DNA of 64,000 nt from assembly GCF_900101605.1 (NCBI RefSeq), contig NZ_FMUR01000015.1, positions 1 to 64,000 of the forward strand, written 5' to 3'. The notes under the pieces are model-generated. The model saw only the letters and a list, made by a program, of their open reading frames with translations, had not been told where the DNA came from and ran no database searches. Below, in pieces: positions 40,097-48,313 of this stretch. Source of the DNA: Butyrivibrio hungatei. GTDB taxonomy: Bacteria; Bacillota; Clostridia; Lachnospirales; Lachnospiraceae. How positions within the stretch are numbered: position 1 is the first letter of the stretch; each line of letters begins with the position of its first letter. The position numbers and the translations under genes were made by a program.

Positions 40097-40722
40097 TTGA
40101 GGAAATGGGGACAGTCAAGAGTATATCTAAAGGCTCTAAGGAAAGCACCCTGTGCATATCATGTAAAAAAGTTTTGGAAGATGTAAATATCGGTGATAGT
40201 ATCGCGGTAAACGGCATCTGCCTTACCGTTGTAACTTATACCGAAAGCTCTTTTACCTGCGATGTTATGAATGAAACCTTTTCAAGATCGAGCCTTATGA
40301 AAATCAGAACAGGAAGTCCTGTAAATCTTGAAAGAGCCATGAGCGCCTGCGGCAGATTTGGCGGGCATATGGTCTCGGGACACATAGACGGAACCGGCAA
40401 GATAGCTTCGATAAAAAATGACGGTAATGCGGTGTGGTTTGAGATAACAACTTCAGAAAAAATCCTTGGAGGAATTGTAGAAAAAGGCTCGATAGCAATA
40501 GACGGGATAAGCCTTACGGTTGCCGGGCTCAGCACTTCATCATTCAGCGTTTCCATAATTCCGCACACTTTAAAGGAAACCATTTTAGGCGCGAAAAAGG
40601 TTGGAGATGAAGTAAATCTTGAAACAGACATCATAGGAAAGTACATAAAAAAATTTTGCGACACAAATAAGGATAACGGAAGTATCACGAAAGAATTTCT
40701 TTTACAGAACGGGTTTTATTAA
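40081..40722 (+). CDS. ribE: Riboflavin synthase, alpha subunit
   Basis: A 213-residue enzyme that converts two molecules of 6,7-dimethyl-8-ribityllumazine to riboflavin. Two tandem lumazine-binding halves are visible: [12 protein letters not shown] with [13 protein letters not shown], then [14 protein letters not shown] with [12 protein letters not shown]. It overlaps ribD and ends 14 bases before ribBA. Confidence 0.97.
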   Translation: MFTGIIEEMGTVKSISKGSKESTLCISCKKVLEDVNIGDSIAVNGICLTVVTYTESSFTCDVMNETFSRSSLMKIRTGSPVNLERAMSACGRFGGHMVSGHIDGTGKIASIKNDGNAVWFEITTSEKILGGIVEKGSIAIDGISLTVAGLSTSSFSVSIIPHTLKETILGAKKVGDEVNLETDIIGKYIKKFCDTNKDNGSITKEFLLQNGFY

Positions 40723-40736
40723 GGAGGATAGCAGAA

Positions 40737-41933
40737 ATGGATAAGCAGCTTTTAGAGAAGGCACTTTCCGATTTGAGAGAAGGAAAAGTAATTGTAGTTG
40801 CTGATGATGAGAAAAGAGAGAATGAAGGGGATCTTATATGTGCGTCTGAGAATGTGACCGGAGAAGTCGTAAACTTTATGGCAAAGTACGGACGCGGGCT
40901 TATCTGCATGCCGATAAGCGAAGAAATTGCCAATAGGCTCTGTCTTAATCCTATGGTCAATAACAACACGGATAACCATGAGACGGCATTTACCGTTTCC
41001 ATAGATCACAAGGATACAACTACGGGAATATCGGCAGATGAAAGAGCTTTGACGGCAAGAATGTGTGCATCTTATGATTGTGATCCGTATGATTTAAGAA
41101 GGCCGGGACATCTTTTTCCCCTTGTTGCCAAAAGTGGTGGTGTTATAGAAAGACAGGGGCATACGGAAGCAACAGTGGATCTTCTTAAACTCGCAGGGCT
41201 TAAGGAATGCGGACTGTGCTGCGAGATTATGAAGGATGACGGCTCAATGATGCGCGAGGGCGATCTTAAGGAGTTTGCAAAAGAGCATGACCTTACGTAC
41301 ATAACGGTTGCCGATATCGCTGAGTACAGAAAGATTTACGATAACCTTGTAGAGTGTGTTTCAATCGCAAACATGCCGACTAAATACGGAAAATTCATGG
41401 CTCATTGCTACATTAACAAGATAAACGGTGAGCATCACGTGGCGCTTGTTATGGGAGATATCTCAGACGGAGAAGATGTTCTTTGCAGAGTGCATTCCGA
41501 GTGCCTTACGGGGGATGTCTTTGGTTCGATGCGATGTGACTGCGGACAGCAGCTTGATAAGGCGATGAAGATGATCGCTGAAGAGGGACGCGGAGTTCTT
41601 TTGTACATGCGTCAGGAAGGACGAGGCATCGGGCTTGTGAACAAGCTCAAAGCCTATAAATTGCAGGACGAGGGAGCAGATACTCTTGATGCAAACCTTG
41701 CGTTGGGATTCCCCGGAGATATGCGCGAATACTACACAGGAGCGCAGATACTTAGAGACCTTGGAATTAAGTCGCTGAATCTTTTGACCAATAATCCGGA
41801 TAAGGTATATCAGCTTGAAGACTACGGGATGAAGATAACACAGCGCGTTTCGATAGAGATAGAGGCAAATCCGTTTGATATGTTCTACCTTCAGACCAAG
41901 AAAATCCGCATGGGACATATCCTGAAGGTGTGA
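40737..41933 (+). CDS. ribBA: Bifunctional DHBP synthase/GTP cyclohydrolase II
   Basis: A 398-residue fusion that supplies both precursors of riboflavin. The N-terminal DHBP synthase part has [15 protein letters not shown] and the [11 protein letters not shown] region. The C-terminal GTP cyclohydrolase II part has the zinc site [18 protein letters not shown] and the [20 protein letters not shown] block. GGAGG lies eight bases before ATG. Third in the operon; a 147-base gap with a hairpin precedes ribH. Confidence 0.97.
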   Translation: MDKQLLEKALSDLREGKVIVVADDEKRENEGDLICASENVTGEVVNFMAKYGRGLICMPISEEIANRLCLNPMVNNNTDNHETAFTVSIDHKDTTTGISADERALTARMCASYDCDPYDLRRPGHLFPLVAKSGGVIERQGHTEATVDLLKLAGLKECGLCCEIMKDDGSMMREGDLKEFAKEHDLTYITVADIAEYRKIYDNLVECVSIANMPTKYGKFMAHCYINKINGEHHVALVMGDISDGEDVLCRVHSECLTGDVFGSMRCDCGQQLDKAMKMIAEEGRGVLLYMRQEGRGIGLVNKLKAYKLQDEGADTLDANLALGFPGDMREYYTGAQILRDLGIKSLNLLTNNPDKVYQLEDYGMKITQRVSIEIEANPFDMFYLQTKKIRMGHILKV

Positions 41934-41988
41934 CCGATTCGGAAATAGCGATTATATTGAGATTTTAATAAATGGGACCACAATGAAC

Positions 41989-42034
41989 TCAGGGGCTAAC
42001 ATAGTTTTTGCAATTGATAGAGTTTAGTCCCTGA
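41989..42034 (+). other. Hairpin in the ribBA-ribH gap
   Basis: TCAGGGGCTAA (41989..41999) pairs with TTAGTCCCTGA (42024..42034) with one G-T wobble. No T run follows, so it is probably a stability or processing element. Nothing else is seen in this gap apart from the ribH ribosome binding site (AAGGAG). Confidence 0.5.
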
Positions 42035-42080
42035 CAACATTTAAATACAAATTCATAAATATTGATAAGGAGAAAAATAT

Positions 42081-42545
42081 ATGAGAGTTTATGAAGGAAA
42101 TCTGGTATCGGAAAAGATTAAAGTAGGTATTGTAGTAGCAAGATTCAATGAATTTATCACGTCAAAGCTCCTCGGTGGTGCGGTTGATGCGCTTAAGAGA
42201 GAGAATGTAAATGATGATGACATTGAAGTTGCATGGGTTCCCGGAGCATTTGAGATTCCTCTTATCGCTGACAAGATGGCAAAGAGTGGCAAGTACGATG
42301 CCGTTATCTGCCTCGGCGCAGTTATCAGAGGATCGACATCGCACTATGACTACGTTTGCGCAGAAGTTTCAAAAGGAGTTGCGCAGGTCAGCTTAAACAG
42401 CGGTATTCCCGTTATGTTCGGTGTCCTCACAACAGACAATATTGAACAGGCAATCGAGAGAGCCGGCACAAAAGCAGGAAACAAGGGCTTTGAATGTGCA
42501 CAGGGCGCTATTGAGATGGTTAATCTTATCAGAAATTTGGGATAA
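42081..42545 (+). CDS. ribH: 6,7-dimethyl-8-ribityllumazine synthase
   Basis: A 154-residue enzyme that joins the RibA- and RibB-derived precursors to lumazine; it forms 60-mer shells in Bacillus-type organisms. It has the family blocks [43 protein letters not shown] and [27 protein letters not shown]. Last gene of the rib operon, followed at once by a terminator. Confidence 0.97.
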   Translation: MRVYEGNLVSEKIKVGIVVARFNEFITSKLLGGAVDALKRENVNDDDIEVAWVPGAFEIPLIADKMAKSGKYDAVICLGAVIRGSTSHYDYVCAEVSKGVAQVSLNSGIPVMFGVLTTDNIEQAIERAGTKAGNKGFECAQGAIEMVNLIRNLG

Positions 42546-42558
42546 AAATATATTTGGA

Positions 42559-42592
42559 AAAATCCGGGATGTAAAAGTCTCGGATTTTTTTG
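42559..42592 (+). terminator. Terminator of the rib operon
   Basis: AATCCGGGA (42561..42569) pairs with TCTCGGATT (42578..42586), one G-T wobble, running into seven T. Confidence 0.88.
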
Positions 42593-42600
42593 TCTGATCA

Positions 42601-42689
42601 TATATACGGTTACGTATATAATTAGTGTTGACTGCTATATACGTTAGCGTATATAATTTGGACAAGAGATATATACGACAACGTATATA
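42601..42689. promoter_or_regulatory. Three palindromic operators and promoter of the XRE/NTase pair
   Basis: Three 20-base palindromes of form TATATACG-N4-CGTATATA lie at 42601..42620, 42636..42655 and 42670..42689, with centres 35 and 34 bases apart. A promoter TTGACT (42628..42633), 18 bases, TATAAT (42652..42657) is arranged so that the middle palindrome occupies the -35/-10 spacer and the third covers the initially transcribed region. The N4 centres differ (GTTA, TTAG, ACAA), so only the arms are conserved. This is a strong sign of cooperative autorepression by the first gene. Confidence 0.9.
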
Positions 42690-42709
42690 ATGAGTGCGAG
42701 GTAGAAGAT

Positions 42710-43273
42710 ATGCTTATAGATGAGTATATAAAAAATAAGAAAATTTCTTTATACAAGTTGGCAGAATTATCCGGAGTATCATATCCGACAGTATATAATT
42801 TGGTAAATGGCAAATCTGATATAAATAATTGTGCCTTGGGCAAAGTTTTGCCAATAGCAAAAGCGTTGGATCTGTCAGTGGAAGATTTGGTCTTTTTATG
42901 CAATCAGAAATATACATTCACATTATTTAAGAGTGAACAATGCCATTTGGTGAATCGTATGGGCCAGGTCGAGTATGTTATTGAGGTTCTGGAAGATAAG
43001 AAGATAGATCGCTTTTGGAGATTATGTTGTTACGCTGAGGCAATGTATATGGTTGCCATGGTTGATTATCTCAGCAGATTAAATGATATTCCCAAATGTA
43101 CAAACTACAACTACATCAGAAGTCAAAAATTAAAAGAGAAAATCTATCCAATTGATGCGGTTATAGAAAAAAAGCTGACCAATAAAAATTCGCTTCTAAA
43201 AAAGATGGAAAAAGATGCTATCCCTGAATTTTTAGCATTCAACATTGTCGAGGGAGATGTGATACATGGCTGA
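42710..43273 (+). CDS. XRE-type HTH regulator, putative antitoxin
   Basis: A 187-residue protein. Residues 1-65 are an XRE/Cro helix-turn-helix (ISLYKLAELSGVSYPTVYNLVNGKSDINNCALGKVLPIAKALDLSVEDL). The remainder (70-187) is a helical region without a family I can name, perhaps the part that contacts the downstream protein. The last eight bases overlap the nucleotidyltransferase gene, so the two are coupled. Three palindromic operators on its own promoter support autoregulation. A/T-rich codon use contrasts with the rib genes before it, which suggests acquisition. Confidence 0.8.
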   Translation: MLIDEYIKNKKISLYKLAELSGVSYPTVYNLVNGKSDINNCALGKVLPIAKALDLSVEDLVFLCNQKYTFTLFKSEQCHLVNRMGQVEYVIEVLEDKKIDRFWRLCCYAEAMYMVAMVDYLSRLNDIPKCTNYNYIRSQKLKEKIYPIDAVIEKKLTNKNSLLKKMEKDAIPEFLAFNIVEGDVIHG

Positions 43274-43982
43274 TAATGATATCTTTTATTCAAAAGAAAA
43301 CTTGGATAATTATCTTAAGCAATTAGGTAAAAAATTTAGAAAGCTTAATGGAAAATATACTGATGCGGAAATTATATTGATAGGCGGAGCAGCAATTGTA
43401 TCAAGATTCAATTTCCGTAATTCAACTACAGATATAGATGCATTTATAAGAGCATCTTCCGTTATGAAAGATGCCATAAATATTGTTGGTGATGAAAATG
43501 GATTAAAAAGCGGTTGGCTCAATGATGATTTTAAAAAGACTCGCTCATATTCTGATAAGATACCGCAATATTCAATTCCATATAAAACCTTTTCAAATAT
43601 TCTTCATGTCAGAACTATGCCTGGACCATATATTATTGCAATGAAATTAGCTTCACTGCGTCCTTATAAATATGACAGGTCTGATATTATTGGGGTCATC
43701 TCAGAAGAAAAAATAAGTAAAGAGGATATCATTACCGCAGTGGAAAATCTATACGGAAGTATCGATTCTTTACAGCATTCTAAAGAGGCAGTGGCTTTTT
43801 TAGATGAAATCTATAGTTCCATAGATTTAAAAAATCTCTATGATGAGGAACGAAGTAGCGAGAGGAAAAACTTTCAGCTCCTCAAAAACGCGGAAGCATA
43901 TGGAGAACAGTTATCTGCTGATAATTTATCTGAGGTACTGGAAAGGGCAAAGAAGATGGCATCTGAGAGAAAGCAAAAATAA
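43266..43982 (+). CDS. DUF6036-like nucleotidyltransferase, putative toxin
   Basis: A 238-residue protein with the polymerase-beta-type nucleotidyltransferase pattern: IILIGGAAIV (Gly40-Gly41) followed by STTDIDAF (Asp56 and Asp58 as metal ligands), and then a GPYIIAMKLASLRPYKYDRSDIIGV segment typical of toxin-type NTases. Relatives of this fold (AbiEii, MenT, DUF6036 proteins) can modify tRNA 3' ends or other targets. It overlaps the upstream XRE gene by eight bases and has a GAGGGAG site inside that gene. The two-gene layout resembles a toxin-antitoxin or abortive-infection module; toxicity itself is inference. Confidence 0.78.
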   Translation: MADNDIFYSKENLDNYLKQLGKKFRKLNGKYTDAEIILIGGAAIVSRFNFRNSTTDIDAFIRASSVMKDAINIVGDENGLKSGWLNDDFKKTRSYSDKIPQYSIPYKTFSNILHVRTMPGPYIIAMKLASLRPYKYDRSDIIGVISEEKISKEDIITAVENLYGSIDSLQHSKEAVAFLDEIYSSIDLKNLYDEERSSERKNFQLLKNAEAYGEQLSADNLSEVLERAKKMASERKQK

Positions 43983-44103
43983 TAATACTCGTATTACGTT
44001 GTGTTTTTCTCATATCAATATCATCCATAACTAGCTTGAATAGAGCAGGGTACAGATATCCCCAAGACAGGTCAATATCAAACCGAAACTTTTCATTATC
44101 CCA
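43983..44103 (-). other. Intergenic stretch with a possible coding relic
   Basis: Read on the minus strand, roughly 43990..44095 gives WDNEKFRFDIDLSWGYLYPA and continues ALFKLVMDDIDMRKTQR. The composition looks like real protein rather than noise, but the frame has a stop right before it, no start and no ribosome binding site, and then runs antisense into the nucleotidyltransferase gene. It may be the remains of a decayed gene; I cannot identify it. Confidence 0.3.
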
Positions 44104-44661
44104 TCATTCTTTATCTATAGTGCATGAATTAATAAATTCATCTTTTACAGCTTCGCTTTCACTGTCACCGTCTGTATAAGTTATTGTAATATCAAATGCT
44201 GCATCATCTGTTACGATTTCACGGAAATAAGTGCGTGTGCCTGCTACATCAAGTATTGAATTATAAAAATAATCATCACCTATCTCTGACTCGAAATCAG
44301 CTCCTACAGAACTATCATACTGTTTCTTTAAGAATTCTTCTTTGTTCTCAGCTTCAACCGGCACATTTGCCCAGACGTACTCAGCTACCTCAATCTCCAT
44401 GCCAAGACTTTCATTCTTATATGTATGAGTATAGCCGCCTGCAGCATTACCTTTCTCATAACCTTCGGGATGTACCGAAGCATCCTCAAATCCCTCCGGA
44501 ATCACATATTTAAGTCCATGTACAGTCACAAACTCAGCTCCTGCCTCTGCAGGCTGCTCCTCAATAACAAGGATATTGCCATCCTCCGGCGATGTTTTTG
44601 AACATCCCGCAAGAAGTACTGTTCCCGTAAGCACAATAATAAACAATATATTTCTTCTCAT
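44104..44661 (-). CDS. Lipoprotein of unknown function
   Basis: A 185-residue protein with a lipoprotein signal: charged MRRN, a hydrophobic stretch, and lipobox LLAGC with Cys near residue 19. The mature part is acidic, with KYVIPEGFEDAS and YTHTYKNESLGMEIEVAEYVW, a compact beta-rich domain that I do not recognise. I start it at 44661; an in-frame ATG seven codons upstream lacks a spaced ribosome binding site. It is the last of a leftward run of genes that oppose replication. Confidence 0.7.
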   Translation of the reverse strand: MRRNILFIIVLTGTVLLAGCSKTSPEDGNILVIEEQPAEAGAEFVTVHGLKYVIPEGFEDASVHPEGYEKGNAAGGYTHTYKNESLGMEIEVAEYVWANVPVEAENKEEFLKKQYDSSVGADFESEIGDDYFYNSILDVAGTRTYFREIVTDDAAFDITITYTDGDSESEAVKDEFINSCTIDKE

Positions 44662-44706
44662 AAAATAATTACCCTCTAACATTTTTTTGCATGTATTTCT
44701 TGCACA

Positions 44707-44835
44707 TCATTTCTTTCGAGAAGAAAGAAGCAAAATGATAAATATTATTATCAAAAAAGCATAAAACCCATATTGAAGTAGCATCATTACAGTTGCTACC
44801 AAAAGACAAGATATCCCAACCCAAAATAATCCCAT
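44707..44835 (-). CDS. Small two-helix membrane protein candidate, 42 residues
   Basis: A short frame beginning MGLFWVGISCLLVATVMML and ending LLLSSRKK. Almost all residues from 3 to 38 are hydrophobic, split by QYGF into two possible membrane helices, with a positive C-terminus that would stay in the cytosol. GGAG lies eight bases before ATG. It lies in the gap between the lipoprotein and the first acetyltransferase gene. There is no homolog I can name; the evidence is the ribosome binding site plus the clean membrane-protein pattern. Confidence 0.5.
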   Translation of the reverse strand: MGLFWVGISCLLVATVMMLLQYGFYAFLIIIFIILLLSSRKK

Positions 44836-44936
44836 ATCATTACTCCAATAACTTAAACTTTCATTTAATCGTTTTGATATAGAATTATCTCACTTAAGTT
44901 GTCCCATAATCCTCCCAGAATTTTTTTTGCTCTGGC

Positions 44937-45587
44937 TCAAATTTTAATCTTAAATTTTTCCAGATAGACCTTATCTTCATCCAAGAAAACGGTCTCTATA
45001 TATTCGCCTCCGTTAGAAAGAATAGTTTTTTTACTTGATTCATTTTCAGGAAGACAACTGACAATGATTTCTTCAAAACCAAAGCTCGAAAGAAAATCTA
45101 CTGCTTTAGCAAGCATTTTTTTTGCATAACCCTTTCTTCTTTCTGATGGGCGAACAGAATATCCAACATGTCCTGTATAATTCTTCATTCTCTCAGTGAG
45201 AACGTTGTGAACCTGCATGCAGCCAATCATTTTCATATCAGACTTTCTTATGGCCAGAAGCACATTTCCCCAGGCTCCACGCTCATCTGCTTCCCTTCTG
45301 GGATTAGCCCACTCAATGCAATGATCAACATATTCTTTTATATTTGGCATTCTTTTCATAGAAAAACATCCGTCAAAAGAAGAATCAGCATCAAGCATTT
45401 CTTGTCTATATGCCGCTATTTCTTTTTCAAAATTCATGGAAGGTTCAACAAAAAGAAGTTCTTCATCCGGTAGATTTTCGCCCGGAATATATTCAACGCT
45501 GAATTTCTCACATATTATTTTGGACTCTTGATTAAAAGGCATATCTGTCTCATCAAGACATTCTTTTTTGAGCAAAACTCTGCCCAT
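44937..45587 (-). CDS. GNAT family N-acetyltransferase
   Basis: A 216-residue protein with a GNAT domain in the C-terminal 170 residues: AYRQEMLDADSSFDGCFSMKR near its start, a core AIRKSDMKMIGCMQVHNVL, and an acetyl-CoA loop in GYSVRPSERRKGYAKKML (R-x-x-G-x-A). The substrate is unknown. About 45 residues before the usual family start (FVEPSMNFEKEIAAYRQ) look added, and neither possible start has a strong ribosome binding site, so the true N-terminus is uncertain. A second, unrelated GNAT gene lies 100 bases upstream on the same strand. Confidence 0.82.
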   Translation of the reverse strand: MGRVLLKKECLDETDMPFNQESKIICEKFSVEYIPGENLPDEELLFVEPSMNFEKEIAAYRQEMLDADSSFDGCFSMKRMPNIKEYVDHCIEWANPRREADERGAWGNVLLAIRKSDMKMIGCMQVHNVLTERMKNYTGHVGYSVRPSERRKGYAKKMLAKAVDFLSSFGFEEIIVSCLPENESSKKTILSNGGEYIETVFLDEDKVYLEKFKIKI

Positions 45588-45687
45588 AATTCTTTTTCTG
45601 TCATTATGCTATCCTCGTGTTGTTAGTATGTAGAAATGTCAAAAAACAATGTTCAGCTGACTTTATTTAATGTAAGTCATATTGCAT

Positions 45688-46101
45688 CTATATTTTCTTT
45701 ATCATGATCATTTCCATAGGCTGTTCATAACCCGGAATATCTACGATAAATCCGCCACAATCCTTGTAACCAAGCTTGCGATAAAAATGTTGTGCATCCT
45801 CATCGACCTGAGTAGATGTCATGATCATTCCGTAGCCTTGTGATTTCATATCCTGTTCCCAGTATTCAATCATCTGCTTTCCGTAGCCTTTACTGCGATA
45901 AGTAGAATCAATAAAGAGCATTGTGCAAAACGGCGTATTGTCCCAGAAAAGGTTATATCTAAGCATACCGATAACCTTTTCATCTTTAACATAAACATAC
46001 CCCTGCTTGCATGCTACCTTTTCATCAAATACCGCTTCAGGTAGATGCTTATCGAGGGAGTACCATGATTCTTTATCTTTGAGTTCAACGAGTCTTATCA
46101 T
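45688..46101 (-). CDS. GNAT family N-acetyltransferase
   Basis: A 137-residue single-domain GNAT: ELKDKESWYSLDKHLPEAVF at the N-terminus, VIGMLRYNLFWDNTPFCTMLFID, then the acetyl-CoA pyrophosphate loop in YRSKGYGKQMIEYW and QHFYRKLGYKDCGGF. The substrate is unknown. Its start lies inside the last 17 bases of the AAA ATPase gene, so the two are co-translated, although nothing in the domains links them. Confidence 0.87.
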   Translation of the reverse strand: MIRLVELKDKESWYSLDKHLPEAVFDEKVACKQGYVYVKDEKVIGMLRYNLFWDNTPFCTMLFIDSTYRSKGYGKQMIEYWEQDMKSQGYGMIMTSTQVDEDAQHFYRKLGYKDCGGFIVDIPGYEQPMEMIMIKKI

Positions 46102-47164
46102 AGTTATCCTCCGGAAAAAAATATCTCAATTCATTTTTTACGAACACGTCAAATCTGGGCAAAGTAAGTTTAATGATTCCTCTGCCGGAAACATCGATAA
46201 GTCCTTTGTTTCTAAGTCTTTCTCTGTACTGTGAGAACTCGTTTTTCTTTTGCTTAGTAAGTTCAAGTAGTTCGGAAACCGGCATGACATCCTTTTTTAC
46301 TATGAAGGACATGAACCATTTATCTTTTTCAGACAATTCGGACCACATCTTCTTATAAACGTAGTAGCTGAGCGCTTCATCAAATTTTATAAGTACAGAT
46401 TCGGTTAATTCATGATTTTTTTCTTCCCAGATGTATTTACCCAAGGCTTGATAAGCAAAGGGATAGCCCTTTGTAATAAGTGCCATATCCATTGCTTTTT
46501 CTCTATCGATTCCGAATACCTTTGAATACTTCGCAGCAATTAAAGTAAGGTTAAGCGGCTCCATCTCATATTGCGGTGTTCTGTATAAAAAAGTGAGATT
46601 CTTTGCATTTTTTAAATTGCTGATGTTTTCATAAAGGCCTGCCATCAGTAGGAAAATAGGCAGTTCTTCTCTTATAAGAATCTGAAAGCTGCTCGCAAAT
46701 TCTTTCATATAGGCGGTGTTTGACACCTCATCAACAGTTACGAGAACTTTTTTCTTTTTCTTTCGAACTTCTTTAAGCATTATCTCGAGCGCGGATTCAA
46801 TATCAGCGACAGGAGATTTGGTCTTGAGATTAAGGCCAATTCCGAACTTCGAAAGATTAAGATTTGCATCAACAAATTTTGTCACGAATTCTCTGCTGTC
46901 ATAGAGCTTACCGACTAAGCTCTCGAGCATATTTCTCTCAGCGTTCAGCCTTATTACGATCCAGTCCTCTGACATGGAAATCTTTTTCTCAATTGCAGTC
47001 ATGGTTACAGTCTTACCGCTTCCTCTGGTTCCCGTAAGCATGAAGCAAGTATTCTGCGAATCTTCGTCAGTCATCTCCTGAACAATCTCATCGATTATCA
47101 GCTCTCTGCTTATATATTGACTTGGTACTTTTCCGAAATTTATTACAAAAGGATTTCGTTCCAT
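46085..47164 (-). CDS. AAA ATPase with C-terminal winged helix (Arch_ATPase type)
   Basis: A 359-residue STAND-like ATPase. Walker A is GTRGSGKT at 45-52, Walker B VLVTVDEV at 141-148, and a sensor-like LLMAGLYENISNL follows around 190. Residues 285-340 (PVSELLELTKQKKNEFSQYRERLRNKGLIDVSGRGIIKLTLPRF) form a winged-helix domain likely to bind DNA. Proteins like this are common in Lachnospiraceae and archaea, mostly without known function. AGGAG lies six bases before ATG. Its promoter is covered by six TATATAC boxes in a regular array, making it a good candidate for autoregulation or origin-like binding. Confidence 0.8.
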   Translation of the reverse strand: MERNPFVINFGKVPSQYISRELIIDEIVQEMTDEDSQNTCFMLTGTRGSGKTVTMTAIEKKISMSEDWIVIRLNAERNMLESLVGKLYDSREFVTKFVDANLNLSKFGIGLNLKTKSPVADIESALEIMLKEVRKKKKKVLVTVDEVSNTAYMKEFASSFQILIREELPIFLLMAGLYENISNLKNAKNLTFLYRTPQYEMEPLNLTLIAAKYSKVFGIDREKAMDMALITKGYPFAYQALGKYIWEEKNHELTESVLIKFDEALSYYVYKKMWSELSEKDKWFMSFIVKKDVMPVSELLELTKQKKNEFSQYRERLRNKGLIDVSGRGIIKLTLPRFDVFVKNELRYFFPEDNYDKTR

Positions 47165-47174
47165 ATGCTGCTCC

Positions 47175-47259
47175 TCCTATATACATTTATATACTTTGTG
47201 AATGTTTATATACTTCTATATACTTTTAATCTTATTATATACTTTTATATACTTTGCAT
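47175..47259 (-). promoter_or_regulatory. ATPase promoter with three 29-base iterons of paired TATATAC boxes
   Basis: TATATAC (plus strand) starts at 47175, 47185, 47204, 47214, 47233 and 47243, so the spacing is 10, 19, 10, 19, 10: three units of 29 bases, each with two boxes one helical turn apart. On the minus strand a promoter TTGATG (47254..47259), 17 bases, TATAAT (47231..47236) reads toward the ATPase. The first pair fills the promoter spacer; the other two lie in the transcribed leader. Confidence 0.88.
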
Positions 47260-47419
47260 CAAATACTCATAGCAGTGAATGATTCATACTACACCCCGCG
47301 ATAATGAATCCTTATTGCCAGACATAAAATCAATTGAATTTTCAACAGGCGCCTCCGATGATACTATGATTCCATCCCAAGCGGACAGAGAATTACAGAA
47401 GTATAGGAGAAAAGATATT
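47260..47419. other. Leader of the ABC importer
   Basis: No gene is seen. The frame of the binding protein stays open across this stretch but lacks a signal or ribosome binding site before 47420. A plus-strand promoter must be here, but I see no convincing -35/-10 pair. Confidence 0.4.
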
Positions 47420-48289
47420 ATGAAAAAGTTAGCAGCAGCACTATTAACAGTCGGTGTTTTTGGAACAATACTTACAGGATGCGGAAGTGAGGAAGCATCA
47501 TCAACAGAAGCAAATACAGCAGGAGAAGCATCAGCGGAGGCAGGAAGCGAAGCAGGACAGGCTAAAGAAGCGGGAGCAAAGACAACCTACGAGACAGCAA
47601 AAGAAAACGGATATATCACTTTTGCAACAGAAGGAACTTACGCACCGTATTCATTCCATGATGAAAGTGATAAGCTCACAGGTTTTGATATCGAAGTTGC
47701 ACAGGCTATAGCAGACAAGCTCGGCCTTGAAGCAAAGTTCACAGAGACTCAGTGGGACGGAATCATCGCAGGACTTGATGCAGGAAAGTATGATGCCATC
47801 GCAAACCAGGTTTCAATCACAGATGAGAGAAAAGAGAAATATCTTTTCTCAGATCCATATACATACGTGTACGGCGTAGTCATAGTAAACGGTGACAACA
47901 CAGATATAAACAGCTTTGAAGAATTAAAGGGAAAAGATGTTGCACTTACAGTCACAAGTAACTGGGCAGAACTTGCAGAGAGCTATGGCGGAAAGATTGT
48001 ATCAACAAACGGATTTTCAGAGTCAATCCAGCTTGTAATTCAGGGACGCGCAGATGCAACAGTAAATGACAACGTTACTTTCCTTGACTATAAGGCAAAT
48101 CAGCCCGATGCAAATGCAAAGGTTGTAGCAACATCTGACGAAGCAACAGAATCTGCAATCCTTATCAGAAAAGACGACAGCGACCTTCAGGAAGCAGTTA
48201 ACTCCGCACTCAAAGAGATCAGAGATAATGGAACACTTAAGAGCATTTCAGAAAAGTATTTTGGAGAAGATATAACAGTTGCAAAGTAA
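47420..48289 (+). CDS. Amino acid ABC transporter, substrate-binding lipoprotein
   Basis: A 289-residue family 3 solute-binding protein. The signal peptide MKKLAAALLTVGVFGTILTGC ends in lipobox LTGC, followed by an A/E/S/G-rich linker of about 35 residues and the ligand-binding domain (ATEGTYAPYSFHDESDKLTGFDIEVAQAIADKLG). FDIE and the Arg in TDERKE-like sequence fit polar or sulfur amino acid binding, but the exact ligand is not predictable. I start at 47420, where GGAG precedes the ATG; 47 codons of open frame upstream are not coding. Permease and ATPase follow. Confidence 0.92.
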   Translation: MKKLAAALLTVGVFGTILTGCGSEEASSTEANTAGEASAEAGSEAGQAKEAGAKTTYETAKENGYITFATEGTYAPYSFHDESDKLTGFDIEVAQAIADKLGLEAKFTETQWDGIIAGLDAGKYDAIANQVSITDERKEKYLFSDPYTYVYGVVIVNGDNTDINSFEELKGKDVALTVTSNWAELAESYGGKIVSTNGFSESIQLVIQGRADATVNDNVTFLDYKANQPDANAKVVATSDEATESAILIRKDDSDLQEAVNSALKEIRDNGTLKSISEKYFGEDITVAK

Positions 48290-48313
48290 TATTGCAGACA
48301 GACGGAGAAATAT

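Noticed and set aside
47175..47260. Possible short CRISPR array, because of the 29-base period
   Set aside because: The repeated parts are only 7-base TATATAC boxes; there are no long identical repeats with variable spacers, no cas genes, and the array lies over a promoter.
47279..47419. N-terminal extension of the amino acid binding protein
   Set aside because: The 47 extra residues would precede a perfect lipoprotein signal, and the ribosome binding site is at the internal ATG.
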